Part shown: positions 17,553 through 25,817 of the stretch, in pieces
How positions within the stretch are numbered: the first letter of the stretch is position 1
Layout: every line of letters starts with the position of its first letter
DNA from: an uncultured Rhodospirillales bacterium
GTDB lineage: Bacteria > Pseudomonadota > Alphaproteobacteria > Acetobacterales > Acetobacteraceae
Direction of reading: 5' to 3'
Assembly: GCA_903865895.1 (NCBI GenBank)
Contig: CAIPLM010000012.1
Location: 1 to 41,907 of the forward strand
Length of the DNA stretch: 41,907 nucleotides
Notes under the pieces: generated by a model
Told to the model about the DNA's origin: nothing
Seen by the model: only the letters and a program-made list of their open reading frames with translations
The model's database searches: none
Translations under genes and position numbers: made by a program

Positions 17553-18509
17553 TCAGCAGAGCCGCTTGAAGTCCTCAGTTGCCTGAAGCAGGCGCGCGAG
17601 GGTGCCGGGTTCGGCGCCGCCATGGCCGGCATCCGGGGTGATGTGGAGGGCGGCTTCCGGCCAGGCGCGATGGAGGTCCCAGGCGTTGCGGATGGGGCAG
17701 ACCATGTCGTAGCGGCCATGGATGATCACGCCAGGGATGTGGCGGATGCGATGGACGTTTTCGATCAGCCAGTTATCGGTGGCGAAGAAGCTGTTGTGCT
17801 GGAAGTAGTGGCACTCGATGCGAGCGAGCGGAAGTGCGCGCTCGGGCTTGGTGCTCTCCTCGATCGACTGCGCTTCGGGGATAAGAAAGGAGGTGGCGCC
17901 CTCCCACTTGCTCCAGGCGGCGGCGGCGCGCAGGCGGGTCGTCGGATCGTTGGCGGTGAGGCGGCGGTAATAGGCCGCCACCATGTCGTGGCGCTCTGCG
18001 GGGGGAATGGGGTCGAGATATTCCTCCCAGGCGTCCGGATAGATGAAGCTCGAGCCCTCCTGGTAGAGCCAGCGCACATCCATCGGGCGGGCGAGGAAGA
18101 TGCCGCGCAGGATCAGTCCGCTGACCCGCTCCGGGTGGGTCTCGGCATAGGCGAGGCCAAGCGTGCTGCCCCAGGAGCCGCCGAAGACGACCCAGCGCTC
18201 GATGCCGAGCGCGGCGCGGATCACCTCCATGTCGGCGACGAGGTGCCAGGTGGTGTTGTCGGTGAGGTCGGCGAAGGGCGTGCTTTGGCCGGAGCCGCGC
18301 TGGTCGAACAGCACGATGCGGTAATGCGCGGGGTCATACATCCGGCGCGAGCGGGGCGAGATGCCGCCACCCGGGCCGCCATGCACGAAGACGATTGGCT
18401 GCCCCTTGGGGTTGCCGCACTCCTCGACGTAGAGCGTGTGGCCGGAGCCCACCGGCAGCATATGCGTCCGGTAGGGTTCGATCTCCGGGAAGAGCGCGGG
18501 GGCGCTCAC
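17553..18509 (-). CDS. pip: proline iminopeptidase
   Basis: The 318-residue alpha/beta hydrolase releases N-terminal proline from peptides. HGGPGGG (43-49) is the oxyanion loop, GGSWGSTLGL holds the nucleophile Ser112, HGRYDMVCP supplies the Asp and DAGHGG the His. The length matches the family norm of about 315. The GTG at 18509 is chosen because it overlaps the SDR stop (GTGA) and gives the standard N-terminus PEIEPYRTHMLPV; the upstream extension reads as SDR shadow. It is the last gene of the pim-like operon, although its usual role has no obvious link to acyl-CoA breakdown. A related hydrolase activity on another amide cannot be excluded. Confidence 0.92.
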   Translation of the reverse strand: MSAPALFPEIEPYRTHMLPVGSGHTLYVEECGNPKGQPIVFVHGGPGGGISPRSRRMYDPAHYRIVLFDQRGSGQSTPFADLTDNTTWHLVADMEVIRAALGIERWVVFGGSWGSTLGLAYAETHPERVSGLILRGIFLARPMDVRWLYQEGSSFIYPDAWEEYLDPIPPAERHDMVAAYYRRLTANDPTTRLRAAAAWSKWEGATSFLIPEAQSIEESTKPERALPLARIECHYFQHNSFFATDNWLIENVHRIRHIPGVIIHGRYDMVCPIRNAWDLHRAWPEAALHITPDAGHGGAEPGTLARLLQATEDFKRLC

Positions 18510-19291
18510 AGGGTGAGCCCGCCATCCACGATGAGGGTCTGGCCGGTGACCATGGAGGCGCCGAAGCCGAGAAAGACGATGACTTCCGCGAGATCCTCCG
18601 GGGTGCAGCGGCGCTTGAGGGCCGCCTTGTCGATCGAGCCCTGGCGGGCCTGGTCGGTCCACTGGATCTGCCAGGAGCTGTCGACCGCGCCGGGGGCGAT
18701 GGCGTTCACCCGCACTTCCGGCCCGAGGCCGCGGGCAAGATTCATAGTCAGGCTCACCACCCCGGCCTTGGTGGCGCCATAGGCGAGCGAGGAGCCGGCG
18801 GAATTGATGCCGGCGATGGAGGCGACGGAGACGATGGCGCCGTTATACTCCTTGAGCGCCGGCGCGGCGGCCTTGGAGAGGCGGAACAGGCCGACCATGT
18901 TGGTTTGGATCACCGCATCCCACAGTTCGTCGGTGATGAGATCAAGCCGGTTCGGCGGCACCACGGCGGTCACGCCGGGGGTGCCGGCGTTGTTCACCAG
19001 CAGGTCAAGCCGGCCGAGGCGGCGGATGGCGTCCTCGATCATTTGTGGGCCGCCCTTGGGGTCGCTCACCGAGCCCGGGGCCTCGATCACGCTGAGGCCC
19101 TCCTGGCGCAGATTGGCGACGGCCTCGGGGCCGCGCGCATCGCCTGCCAGGAAGTTGATCGCCACCGTGCAGCCGTTGCGGGCAAGCATGGTGGCCGTAG
19201 CGAGCCCGATGCCAGACGCGCCACCGGTGACGATGGCGGCCTTGCCCGAGAGATCGTAGCGCAGCTTGTTGGCCGCTGAGAGATTGGTCAT
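18506..19291 (-). CDS. SDR family oxidoreductase
   Basis: The 261-residue protein is a classical short-chain dehydrogenase. TGGASGIG (22-29) binds the nucleotide, NNAG begins at 100, and the catalytic set is Ser158, Tyr171 and Lys175 (YGATK). MVTGQTLIVDGG closes the fold. It lies 10 bases after the PimD-like gene and overlaps the Pip gene. In the pim-like operon it occupies a place where a 3-hydroxyacyl-CoA dehydrogenase activity would be needed, so it could oxidise a 3-hydroxyacyl-CoA intermediate. That role is inference; SDR specificity cannot be read from these motifs. Confidence 0.9.
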   Translation of the reverse strand: MTNLSAANKLRYDLSGKAAIVTGGASGIGLATATMLARNGCTVAINFLAGDARGPEAVANLRQEGLSVIEAPGSVSDPKGGPQMIEDAIRRLGRLDLLVNNAGTPGVTAVVPPNRLDLITDELWDAVIQTNMVGLFRLSKAAAPALKEYNGAIVSVASIAGINSAGSSLAYGATKAGVVSLTMNLARGLGPEVRVNAIAPGAVDSSWQIQWTDQARQGSIDKAALKRRCTPEDLAEVIVFLGFGASMVTGQTLIVDGGLTL

Positions 19292-19301
19292 TCCCGCCCC
19301 C

Positions 19302-20435
19302 TCAGAACAGCCCGTTACCGTCGGCGAGCACGGCGAGGTGATGGTCGGTGGAGCCGAACATCTGTTCGATCATGGTCATCCGCTTGAAGTAGTGGCCGAC
19401 CTTGTATTCCATCGTCATCGCGATGCCGCCATGCAGCTGCACCGCCTCTTCGCCGATCGACTTGCCGGACTTGCCGATCTGCACCTTGGCGGCCGAAAGC
19501 GCCTGGCGGCGTTCGGCGGCGTCGTCGGACGCGGCCATCATGGTGGCGTACATCGCCATCGACTTGGCCTGTTCGAGGTTGGCGAACATATCCACCGCAC
19601 GATGCTGCAGCACCTGGAACTCGCCGATGGCGCGGCCGAACTGCTTGCGCTGCTTCATGTAGTCAACGGTGATGGCCAGCATCTCGGCCATGCCGCCCAC
19701 CGCCTCGGAGCAGATCGCGGCAATCGCCTCGTCCACCACGCGCTCCACCACGCCGAGCGCGTTGCCGGGATCGCCCACCGCCACGCCGCGCGCGTTGGCG
19801 AAGGAGATTTCGGCCGCGCGCAGCCCGTCCTGCGTCGGGTAGCCCTTGCGAGACACGCCGGCGTCCGCAGCGTCCACCAGGAACACGCCGATGCCGCCAC
19901 GATCGCGCTGAGCACCGCCGGTGCGGGCGGTGACCAGCAGCTTGTCGGCGCAGTCACCGTGGATCACCACGGACTTCTCGCCGTTCAGCACGTAGCCGGA
20001 GCCGTCCTTCACCGCGGTGACCGCGACATCGTTCAGCGTCCAGCGGGAATGCCGCTCGATATGGGCCAGCGCCAGCTTCAGCTCGCCACCGATGATCTGC
20101 GGGATCAGCTCCGCCTGCTGCTCCTCGCTGCCGGCATGGCGGAGCAACCCGCCGCCGAGCACGACGGTGGCGAGGTAGGGCTCAAGCACCAGGCCGCGCC
20201 CGAAGGCCTCCATCACCTGCGCCGTCTCGATCTGCCCGCCGCCGAAGCCGCCCTGCTCCTCGGTGAAGGGCAGGCCGAGCAGGCCGAGCTCGGCATATTG
20301 CGACCACATCTCGGCCGACCAGCCGGTCGGCTCCTTCATGTATTGCTTGCGGCTCTCGAAGGCGTAGCGGTCGGCGATGAGGCGATCGACGCTGTCCTTG
20401 AGCAGGCGCTGGTCTTCGCTGAAATCGAAATCCAT
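19302..20435 (-). CDS. pimD: acyl-CoA dehydrogenase, PimD-like small subunit
   Basis: The 377-residue protein is an acyl-CoA dehydrogenase of the type annotated as pimeloyl-CoA dehydrogenase small subunit. DFDFSEDQRLLKDSVDRLI, GVFLVDAADAGVSRKGYPTQ, QRKQFGRAIGEFQVLQHRAVDM and QLHGGIAMTMEYKVGHYFKR follow the family order. The glutamate normally seen as catalytic base near the C-terminus is not evident: the end reads QMFGSTDHHL. This fits a subunit that works in a heterotetramer with a PimC-like partner, which is encoded next. The ATG at 20435 has AGGA upstream. The 163-base gap to the upstream pimC-like gene contains two hairpins. Confidence 0.85.
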   Translation of the reverse strand: MDFDFSEDQRLLKDSVDRLIADRYAFESRKQYMKEPTGWSAEMWSQYAELGLLGLPFTEEQGGFGGGQIETAQVMEAFGRGLVLEPYLATVVLGGGLLRHAGSEEQQAELIPQIIGGELKLALAHIERHSRWTLNDVAVTAVKDGSGYVLNGEKSVVIHGDCADKLLVTARTGGAQRDRGGIGVFLVDAADAGVSRKGYPTQDGLRAAEISFANARGVAVGDPGNALGVVERVVDEAIAAICSEAVGGMAEMLAITVDYMKQRKQFGRAIGEFQVLQHRAVDMFANLEQAKSMAMYATMMAASDDAAERRQALSAAKVQIGKSGKSIGEEAVQLHGGIAMTMEYKVGHYFKRMTMIEQMFGSTDHHLAVLADGNGLF

Positions 20436-20491
20436 GTTCGTGTATCCTGTGTGTTGATCGGATCAGCAGGAAGAAGGAAGACAGCGCTCTC

Positions 20492-20511
20492 GCGGATCAA
20501 AGGTGATCCGC
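20492..20511. repeat. perfect 8-bp inverted repeat between pimC-like and pimD-like genes
   Basis: GCGGATCA (20492-20499) and TGATCCGC (20504-20511) form an 8-bp stem with a four-base AAGG loop. It lies in the 163-base gap between two genes of the same operon. Together with the T-rich hairpin at 20559-20582 it looks like an inserted intergenic element rather than part of the original operon. Function unknown. Confidence 0.5.
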
Positions 20512-20558
20512 TGCCGCTCCCGTCGCCGCTCCGCTGCGCTACGCGTCAGAAGTTTTTT

Positions 20559-20582
20559 GGTTCTTTTTTTCAAAAAAGAACC
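20559..20582. terminator. A/T-rich hairpin, possible intrinsic terminator inside the pim-like operon
   Basis: GGTTCTTTTTT (20559-20569) is followed by two loop bases and AAAAAAGAACC (20572-20582), an 11-bp perfect inverted repeat. In practice the inner A/T pairs must open to make a loop. Because transcripts from either strand would carry a short G/C base plus a U-run, weak termination on both strands is plausible. On the minus strand it would reduce expression of pimD-like and later genes. Confidence 0.45.
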
Positions 20583-20598
20583 CCTTCCCCCCTTTCCG

Positions 20599-21801
20599 CT
20601 AAAACCCGAGAATTGCTTTCGCAACAATATTGCGCTGGATCTCATTCGACCCACCGTAGATCGAGATCTTGCGCCAGTTGAAATAGGTCGGCCCGGTGCC
20701 GGCGGCGTAGTCGGGGCCGTAGCCGGTCTCGTTGCGGCCGTCGCCCTCGTCCGACGCCGCGAAGGGCATCACGTAGGGGCCGACCAGCTCCATCATCAGC
20801 TCCGTGGTGGTCTGCTGGATGGTGGAGCCCTTGAGCTTCAGGATCGAGGAAGCCGGGTTGGGCTTGCCCTTGGCCTGGTTCTTCTCATCGGCGACGATGC
20901 GCAGCTGCGTCATCTCGAGCGCCTTCAGCTCCACTTCGCAGGCCGCCAGCTTCTCGCGGAATTTGCGGTCCTTGATGAGGGCCTCGCCGCCGGAGAATTC
21001 GAGGCTGGCCAGCTCGCGGATGCGCTTGAGGCGCGCCTTGGAGGTGCCGACGCGGGCGATGCCGGTGCGCTCATTGCCGAGCAGGAACTTCGCGCAATCC
21101 CAGCCGCGATGCAGCTCGCCGACCAGATTCTCGGCCGGGACCACCACGTTGTCAAAGAAGATCTCGTTGACTTCGTGGCCGCCATCGATGGTCTGGATCG
21201 GCCGGCGGGTGATGCCGGGGGTCTTCATGTCGGCCAGGATGAAGGAGATGCCCTCCTGCTTCTTCGCCGTCGGGTCGGTGCGGCAGAGCACGAAGATCCA
21301 GTCGGCGTGCTGGGCGAGCGTGGTCCAGGTCTTCTGGCCATTGATCACCCAGGTATCGCCGACGCGCTCGGCCTTGGTGCGGAGCGAGGCAAGGTCGGAG
21401 CCGGCGCCCGGCTCGGAGAAGCCCTGGCACCACCACACGTCAAGATTTGCGGCCTCGGCGAGGTAGCGCTTCTTCTGCGCCTCGGTGCCGAACTGCGCGA
21501 TGACGGGGCCGACCATCGAGGTGTTGAAGGCGAGCGGCGAGGGCACGCCGTTCAGCTGCATCTCGTCCTGGTAGATATAGACCTGCACCGGCGTCCAATC
21601 CTTGCCGCCCCACTCCACCGGCCAGTTCGGCACGGCGAGCCCGTTGGCATTGAGGATGCGCTGGGCGGTGATGATCTCGTCCTTGGTGAGGTGCTGGCCT
21701 TCCAGCACCTTGGTGCGGATCGACTGCGGGATCGCGGTGGTGAAGAAAGTTCGCAGCTCCTGGCGGAAGGCGACCTCTTCGGGGGTGAAACTCAGATCCA
21801 T
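20599..21801 (-). CDS. pimC: acyl-CoA dehydrogenase, PimC-like large subunit
   Basis: The 400-residue protein matches the acyl-CoA dehydrogenases annotated as pimeloyl-CoA dehydrogenase large subunit. GLAVPNWPVEWGGKDWTPVQ, WWCQGFSEPGAGSDLASL, WVINGQKTWTTLAQHADWIF and the C-terminal ISIYGGSNEIQRNIVAKAI are in family order. It has the normal SNEIQRN ending that its PimD-like partner lacks. Together they would dehydrogenate a dicarboxylyl-CoA or fatty acyl-CoA, with electrons going to ETF. AAGGAG lies about seven bases before the ATG at 21801, so the longer open frame to 22011 is not used. It follows the PimA-like ligase by 64 bases. Confidence 0.9.
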   Translation of the reverse strand: MDLSFTPEEVAFRQELRTFFTTAIPQSIRTKVLEGQHLTKDEIITAQRILNANGLAVPNWPVEWGGKDWTPVQVYIYQDEMQLNGVPSPLAFNTSMVGPVIAQFGTEAQKKRYLAEAANLDVWWCQGFSEPGAGSDLASLRTKAERVGDTWVINGQKTWTTLAQHADWIFVLCRTDPTAKKQEGISFILADMKTPGITRRPIQTIDGGHEVNEIFFDNVVVPAENLVGELHRGWDCAKFLLGNERTGIARVGTSKARLKRIRELASLEFSGGEALIKDRKFREKLAACEVELKALEMTQLRIVADEKNQAKGKPNPASSILKLKGSTIQQTTTELMMELVGPYVMPFAASDEGDGRNETGYGPDYAAGTGPTYFNWRKISIYGGSNEIQRNIVAKAILGF

Positions 21802-21865
21802 GATGATCTCCTTGGGAAAATGAACGCCCCGTGCCGGATGGGCGCGGGCAATGGTGCAATCTGTT

Positions 21866-23521
21866 TCAGCCGGCCTTGGCCTTCTCTTCGTCCGACAACT
21901 CCTTGCGCGAGAGCTTGCCGACCGGGGTTTTCGGCAGCGTCTCGCGAATCTCGATCGCCGCCGGCATTTCGTGCCGACCGACGCGATCCGCAAGGAAGGC
22001 CTTGAGCGCATCGAGCGTCAATTCCGCCGCCCCCGGCTTCAGGGCCACGAACACCTTGGCTGCCTGGCCGCGATAGGGGTCGGGGATGCCGATCACCGCG
22101 CATTCGGAAACGTCAGGATGTTCGTAGACGGCATCCTCGATCATCGCCGGATAGACGTTGAAGCCACCGGAGATGATCATGTCCTTCTTGCGGTCGACCA
22201 GATAGAAATATCCCTGTTCGTCCATGTAGCCGACATCGCCGGTGAGGAACCAGCCGTCGACGAAGGCCTTCGCGTTCTCCTCGGGGCGGTTGTAGTAGCC
22301 GGGCGTCACGTTGGGGCCTTGGATGCAGATCTCGCCGCGTTCGTTGGCGCCGAGTTCTTTCGTGGGGTCATCGAGCGAGACGATGCGCATCACGAGACCG
22401 GGCACCGGCAGGCCGATCAGGCCGGGGCGGTAGGTGACGCCGGCGGGGATCAGCGCGCCGACCGGGGAGGTCTCGGTCATGCCCCAGCCGCCGCCGAGTT
22501 TGCAGCCGGTCGCCGCCTCGATGCGCACGGCGATCTCGGCCGGCAGCGGCGCGCCGCCGGAGCCGGCAAAGCGGAGGGAGGAGAAATCCCGGCTTTCGAG
22601 ATCCGGCAGCCCGGCGAGGGCGATCCACATGGTGGGCACGCCGGGGAACACGGTGGCGCGCTTCTTCTCGATGTCATCGAGTGTGGTGGCGACATCGAAG
22701 CGCGGCCGCAGCATGATTTCGGCGCCGGCCGAAAGCGCGCGCAGCAGCACGCCGGTCAGCGCGTAGATGTGGAACAGCGGCAGCACGCCGATCAGCTTGT
22801 CGCCGGGGCCGACCGAGAAGGCGGCGTCCTTGGCGGCGCCCCAGTTGTCGATCATCGAGATCGCTGCGGTGAGGTTGCCGTGGGTGAGCATCGCCGCGCG
22901 CGGCAGGCCGGTGGTGCCGCCGGTGTATTGCAGGCAGGCGACGTCATCGGGGGTGAGGCCGGGGTCCGCCACGGGATCGCCGCCCTCGAAATCCGCCCAG
23001 TTGATGGCGCCTTCCGGCAGCGGCAGGCCGGGCGAGGGCGTGCCCCAGGCCTGGTCCTCACCGACGATCAGCCGATCGGCATGGCCCTCGGCCAGCAGCC
23101 GCTCGGCGACTTGCAGCATGCCGGGGATGTTGGTGGCGATCAGGGTGCGGGCGCCCGAGTCCTTCAGCTTGTGGGCGAGCACGCGGGGCGCATCGAGCGG
23201 GCTCAGCAGCACCACGCGCAGCCCGGCCTGGAAGGCACCGAAGAAGGCAATGGGGTGGTAGGGCGTGTTGTGCAGGTAAAAGGCGACCGTATCGCCCTTG
23301 GCGAGGCCCAACCGCTTGAAGCCGCGCGCGGCCAGCTCGGCGCGGCGGGCGAGTTCGCTGAAGCTGATCGGTTTGTCGCGGAATTCGATGGCGGTACCGG
23401 CGCCGAATTTCGCCACGGCGTCACTCAGCAATTGCGGCAGCGTGGCGCGCAGCACCGGCGCATCGAAGTGCACGCCCTCGGGGTAGGAGGCCTCCCAGGG
23501 GTAAGGCCGCGTCATCGCCAT
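21866..23521 (-). CDS. pimA: acyl-CoA ligase, PimA-like (AMP-forming)
   Basis: The 551-residue adenylate-forming enzyme activates a carboxylic acid with ATP and CoA. The N-terminus TRPYPWEASYPEGVHFDAP is characteristic of PimA-like dicarboxylate or fatty-acid ligases. YTGGTTGLPRAAMLTH is the phosphate loop (Arg where Lys is usual), GWGMTETSPVG the adenine motif, DGWFLTGDVGYMD the hinge Asp, and PKTPVGKLSRKEL carries the catalytic Lys. It is the first gene of the five-gene operon and so sets the pathway's entry step. GAGAGG precedes the ATG at 23521; a second ATG two codons later is possible. The acid may be a medium-chain dicarboxylate by analogy with Rhodopseudomonas pimA; this is inference. 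Confidence 0.9.
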   Translation of the reverse strand: MAMTRPYPWEASYPEGVHFDAPVLRATLPQLLSDAVAKFGAGTAIEFRDKPISFSELARRAELAARGFKRLGLAKGDTVAFYLHNTPYHPIAFFGAFQAGLRVVLLSPLDAPRVLAHKLKDSGARTLIATNIPGMLQVAERLLAEGHADRLIVGEDQAWGTPSPGLPLPEGAINWADFEGGDPVADPGLTPDDVACLQYTGGTTGLPRAAMLTHGNLTAAISMIDNWGAAKDAAFSVGPGDKLIGVLPLFHIYALTGVLLRALSAGAEIMLRPRFDVATTLDDIEKKRATVFPGVPTMWIALAGLPDLESRDFSSLRFAGSGGAPLPAEIAVRIEAATGCKLGGGWGMTETSPVGALIPAGVTYRPGLIGLPVPGLVMRIVSLDDPTKELGANERGEICIQGPNVTPGYYNRPEENAKAFVDGWFLTGDVGYMDEQGYFYLVDRKKDMIISGGFNVYPAMIEDAVYEHPDVSECAVIGIPDPYRGQAAKVFVALKPGAAELTLDALKAFLADRVGRHEMPAAIEIRETLPKTPVGKLSRKELSDEEKAKAG

Positions 23522-23707
23522 GTCTTGCCGTTCCTCTCCATGTCAGGGTCGCGGTGGAACGCTTGCCGGTTCCTTCCCACACCCCCAGCATATACGCCGA
23601 AGCTGCCGCCGCCGTCATCTCCCCTGCGCACGGGATGCGCGGTGTTACGCGATGCCCTTCGCAGCGCCGCTCAGCCCGGTTAGGCTGATGGAAACAGGAG
23701 ACGCCCC

Positions 23708-24616
23708 ATGCCCTTGCCGCCCCCCGCCATTTGCGTCATCGCCACCCCGCGCCGCCGCCGCCAGGCCGTCGAGATGGCCCAGGAGGCCGAGCGGCGCGGC
23801 TTCGCCGGCATCTATACGCCCTCGGCTTTCGGCAACATGTCCTTCTGCGAGGCGCTGGCCTGGAACACCAAGACCATCCCCTTCGGCACCGCGATCGCGC
23901 CGATCTACCAGCGCACCGCGGGCGACTTCGCGGAATCCTCCGCCTTCATGCACGAGATTTCCGGCGGCCGCTTCAGCCTCGGCATCGGCATCGCGCATGG
24001 GCCGAGCTATGTCCGCATGGGCGTTACCCCCGGCAAGCCGCTGGGTGATGTCAGCAGCTTCATCGAGCGCTTCCGCGCCCATGACAAGCTGGGCGAGTTG
24101 CCGCCGATCATTGTCGCCACGCTGCGGCAGAAGATGATCAAGCTGGCCGGCGAGTTGGGCCAGGGGCTGATCTTCGCCAATGCCAGCCTGCAGCATACAC
24201 CGACCTCGCTGCTCGCCTTGCCGGAGGCGCAGCGCAAGAGCGGCTTCTACATCGGCAACATGATCCCGACCTGCATCTCCGACGACATCGAGGCCGCCAA
24301 GGCGGTCAATCGGCGCACGCTGAACGGCTACGCCTACCTGCCGAACTACCGCAACTACTGGAAAGAGGCTGGCTACCAGGAGGAGATGGAGGCGATCGAG
24401 CTTTGCATCGCCGAAGGGCGCAATGACGACATCCCGAAATACCTGCATGACCGCTGGCTCGCCGACGTCACTTTGTTCGGCCCGGCGGCCAAGGTGCGCG
24501 AGGGGATCGAGGCCTGGCGCGCCGCCGGGGTGCACACGCCTGTGGTCGTCGCCTCCTCGGCCACCGGCGGGCAGCGCGAGGCGATCGCTGAGGCGTTCGC
24601 GACCTTTACCGGCTAG
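23708..24616 (+). CDS. LLM-class flavin-dependent oxidoreductase (F420/FMN luciferase fold)
   Basis: The 302-residue protein has the luciferase-like TIM-barrel pattern. AEMAQEAERRGFAGIY-like helix-strand residues near 20-36, FGTAIAPIYQRTAGDFAE, MHEISGGRFSLGIGI and LFGPAAKVREGIEAWRAAGV are in the order of short F420-dependent members of the family. The cofactor (F420 or FMN) cannot be decided by eye. AGGAG lies before the ATG at 23708. It is divergent from the PimA-like ligase with 186 bases between, and its end is followed by repeat copy B. The substrate is unknown. Confidence 0.85.
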   Translation: MPLPPPAICVIATPRRRRQAVEMAQEAERRGFAGIYTPSAFGNMSFCEALAWNTKTIPFGTAIAPIYQRTAGDFAESSAFMHEISGGRFSLGIGIAHGPSYVRMGVTPGKPLGDVSSFIERFRAHDKLGELPPIIVATLRQKMIKLAGELGQGLIFANASLQHTPTSLLALPEAQRKSGFYIGNMIPTCISDDIEAAKAVNRRTLNGYAYLPNYRNYWKEAGYQEEMEAIELCIAEGRNDDIPKYLHDRWLADVTLFGPAAKVREGIEAWRAAGVHTPVVVASSATGGQREAIAEAFATFTG

Positions 24617-24632
24617 CGCTTTGTTTGGGCGG

Positions 24633-24678
24633 GTGATTCACGGCTCCGGCGATGCCGCCTGCGCCGATCACGCGCCAG
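24633..24678. repeat. 46-bp dispersed repeat, copy B
   Basis: This segment matches copy A (3402-3447) at 34 of 46 positions without gaps, from GTGATTCA to the final CCAG. It lies between two convergent genes and overlaps the stop codon of the dihydroorotate-dehydrogenase-like gene (24668-24670), so it may have replaced the original C-terminal end of that gene. Confidence 0.55.
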
Positions 24679-25738
24679 TCTCCCGCGTCTCCGGCGGCAC
24701 GAAGCCGAGCCAGTGGCCGGGCCGCTCGGCGACGTCGCTATAGGCGCCGAGCACGTCGGCGGTGCGGCCGATAATGTCGGCGTAGCGCACGCCGCGGCTG
24801 GCGAGTTCGTGGTCAAGCTCGGCGATGATGTCGGACAGGGCCGCGAAGCCGCCATGCATCACCGCCGAGGTCGCCTCTATGGCGGAGGCGCCGCAGAGCG
24901 CCATGCGCATCACGTCCGCCCCGGTGCGCACGCCGTTGGTGCCGAGGAGGGGGAAGCCCTTGCCCACCGCGCGGCGGCTCAGGGCGAGGAAGCGGCAGAC
25001 GATCGGCACCGCCCAATTGCCGCCATAGGCCGCGGAGGTGCCGAGCACGGGGGCGAAGCTGTCGAGGTCCGGCACCAGGGCCATGAAGCGGCCCATCATC
25101 ACCACCGCGTCCGCCCCGCCATCCCTGGCCGCGAGCGCCTGAGCCGGCAGATTGCTGGACAGGCCGGTGAGCTTCACCCAGAGCTGCATCCCCGGGGTGA
25201 CCGCGCGCACCCGCTCCACCAGCCCGCGCAGGGCCGCCGGGTCGGTCTCGTTGGCGATGGCGCCGGGCGTGGCCTCCGAGGCATGCGGGGCGCCGACATT
25301 GAGTTCGAACACCCGCAGCCCGGCCGCATAGGCCATGCCGGCGATCATCACCGCTCCCTCGGCGCCGCCCAGCACCAGGCTCGCCGCGACGAAGCGGCCG
25401 CTCGCCGCCGCCTCGGCATCGATTGCGGCGAGGGCGGCGAACCAATCGGCGGTTTCGCGCTGTGAGAGGCCTGAGCGGTTGAACAGCGAGGTCGCCTCCG
25501 CGCCCCAGGGCACCGGGCTGCCCCCGGCGTCGAGCCCGATATAATCGGCCCGGTCGAGCTGGCGCGCCGCGGCCGGCTGTTCGTTGACGGATTTGCCGAC
25601 CACCCCGGCCACCCCGGCCCGCAGCGCGGCGCGGATGCCGTTTTCGGTCGCCACCGCCTCGCCGGACCCGCAAATCACCGGATTCGCCAGCGCCATGCCG
25701 CCAACCCGGGTGACCAGCCGCTCATTGCGTCCCGACAT
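24668..25738 (-). CDS. dihydroorotate dehydrogenase-like flavoprotein
   Basis: The 356-residue protein has a DHOD/dihydropyrimidine-dehydrogenase TIM-barrel pattern. GGMALANPVICGSGEA opens the barrel, GVVGKSVNEQPAA marks the early FMN-contact strand, FELNVGAPHASEATPG the middle barrel, WVKLTGLS the late strand lysine, and PLLGTNGVRTGADVM the phosphate-binding end. No iron-sulfur cluster motif is present, unlike full PreA. Authentic PyrD context is missing, so a role in pyrimidine synthesis is doubtful. GGAGG lies about eight bases before the ATG at 25738. It is divergent from the TPP operon by 79 bases, and a shared function is possible. Copy B of the repeat covers its stop. Confidence 0.8.
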   Translation of the reverse strand: MSGRNERLVTRVGGMALANPVICGSGEAVATENGIRAALRAGVAGVVGKSVNEQPAAARQLDRADYIGLDAGGSPVPWGAEATSLFNRSGLSQRETADWFAALAAIDAEAAASGRFVAASLVLGGAEGAVMIAGMAYAAGLRVFELNVGAPHASEATPGAIANETDPAALRGLVERVRAVTPGMQLWVKLTGLSSNLPAQALAARDGGADAVVMMGRFMALVPDLDSFAPVLGTSAAYGGNWAVPIVCRFLALSRRAVGKGFPLLGTNGVRTGADVMRMALCGASAIEATSAVMHGGFAALSDIIAELDHELASRGVRYADIIGRTADVLGAYSDVAERPGHWLGFVPPETRETGA

Positions 25739-25817
25739 TCTTGCTTCCTCCGTTCGAGCGGTGACTTTGACAGCCGCGGTGCGGGATGCCTAGCGTCCCC
25801 GCCAAAGGAGAAACGCC

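Noticed and set aside
21851-23683. Plus-strand open frame of 610 codons antisense to the PimA-like ligase
   Set aside because: No recognisable motif, His/Gly/Arg-rich; the ligase on the minus strand has all adenylation motifs.
24668-25738. Calling the DHOD-like gene pyrD or preA
   Set aside because: No iron-sulfur motifs, no pyrimidine gene context, and only general barrel motifs are visible.
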